Shown here: in pieces, positions 63,401 through 64,000 of the stretch
Position numbering within the stretch: position 1 is the stretch's first letter
Layout of the letters: every line of letters begins with the position of its first letter
Assembly: GCA_029582155.1 (NCBI GenBank)
Contig: CM055899.1
Coordinates: 55,633,853 to 55,697,852, forward strand
Reading direction: 5' to 3'
DNA from: Panopea generosa
Taxonomy: Eukaryota > Mollusca > Bivalvia > Adapedonta > Hiatellidae
Length of the DNA stretch: 64,000 bases
Notes under the pieces: generated by a model
What the model was told of the DNA's origin: nothing
What the model saw: the letters and a program-made list of their open reading frames with translations, nothing else
Databases searched by the model: none
Position numbers and translations under genes: made by a program

Positions 63401-64000
63401 TTTCGATCGAAACAGATGTAGCACATAGGAACGTATTATCTACGCAGTTTTATTTCAAATTTTAAAATACAACATATTTTTACAAGTTTTACGAAAGTTC
63501 CAAAAATTACATAAGCGTAAGTCCATCATTGGTTTGTGTTCTTTATTTTATAGTAAAATTAATAATAAAAGTTTGAAGGCTTGTCATACATATACAGACC
63601 CAAATGAAAGAGATAGAAGTAACATTTTATTGTTTGTCAACTTCTGCATAACTTATTATGGTGCAAAAAGTAGTGATTATGTGTCATATAAGAGCTTTTT
63701 TCTTATCAGAGTGTACACTGTTGACAAAGTGAAAGAAGACAATACCCAATACCCTAATTTCTAATTCTCATATTTGTTTTTAGATTCTCAATTCAAAAAT
63801 GACAATGCACTGGAAATGTTCAAAATACATGTACACCAATAATGTCATTCAAATGAAAAATGAGCATTAAATTAAGGAAAATGCATTTTTAAAGAAGAAA
63901 CAATGACTTTTTATAACCGCCATTATCCGACTTTTCAACGGAATCAGTTCCTTTTTTCCATTTTTCCAATGGTGGTACTACATGTATGCCTATAAGCAAA
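63401..64000. other. Non-coding DNA
   Basis: The 76-codon frame at 63534-63764 has no recognisable features. No repeat family was identified. Confidence 0.4.

Overview
The window is AT-rich invertebrate DNA, most likely from a mollusc and probably a marine bivalve. I infer this from short exons in long introns, many tRNA-derived SINEs and MITEs, dispersed repeats that I associate with bivalve genomes, and very many minisatellites. No bacterial-type gene, rRNA gene, convincing tRNA gene or CRISPR array was found.

The one securely identified host gene lies on the minus strand from 25214 down to 10117. Eight exons with agreeing phases encode the tandem C2A-C2B calcium/phospholipid-binding half of a rabphilin-3A/Doc2-type synaptic vesicle protein, about 283 residues ending in a TAG stop. 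The N-terminal half (a Rab-binding zinc-finger region if it is a true rabphilin) was not found. Its introns hold SINEs, three piggyBac-like MITEs, a MITE with a tRNA-like centre, and a 1.5 kb minisatellite grown from the end and 5' splice site of one exon, so that dozens of copies of that donor site lie directly downstream of the real one.

Bases 1-9950, downstream of this gene, are intergenic: minisatellites, SINEs and TIR MITEs. Bases 25.2-34.8 kb hold a 1.1 kb dispersed repeat, a SINE whose tail became a minisatellite, a promoter-like motif cluster near 30.5 kb, and two exon-like segments (32.03-32.29 kb minus, 32.97-33.04 kb plus) that I cannot assign to a gene.

Bases 34.8-60.2 kb are flanked by inverted copies of a repeat with about 1.1 kb of shared sequence per arm. 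Between the arms lie a decayed PIF/Harbinger transposon (a Myb/SANT-like gene on plus and a DDE transposase end on minus, converging), minisatellites of 44, 45, 24 and 49 bp, a 5'-truncated LINE split by a later 1.5 kb segment, a module bounded by small GCACGAC palindromes, and a fossil fragment of a Polinton/Maverick-type DNA polymerase B close to the right arm. The last 4 kb hold SINE fragments and a tandem dispersed repeat but no recognised gene.

Most long open frames here come from minisatellites whose period is a multiple of three, and I do not regard them as genes.
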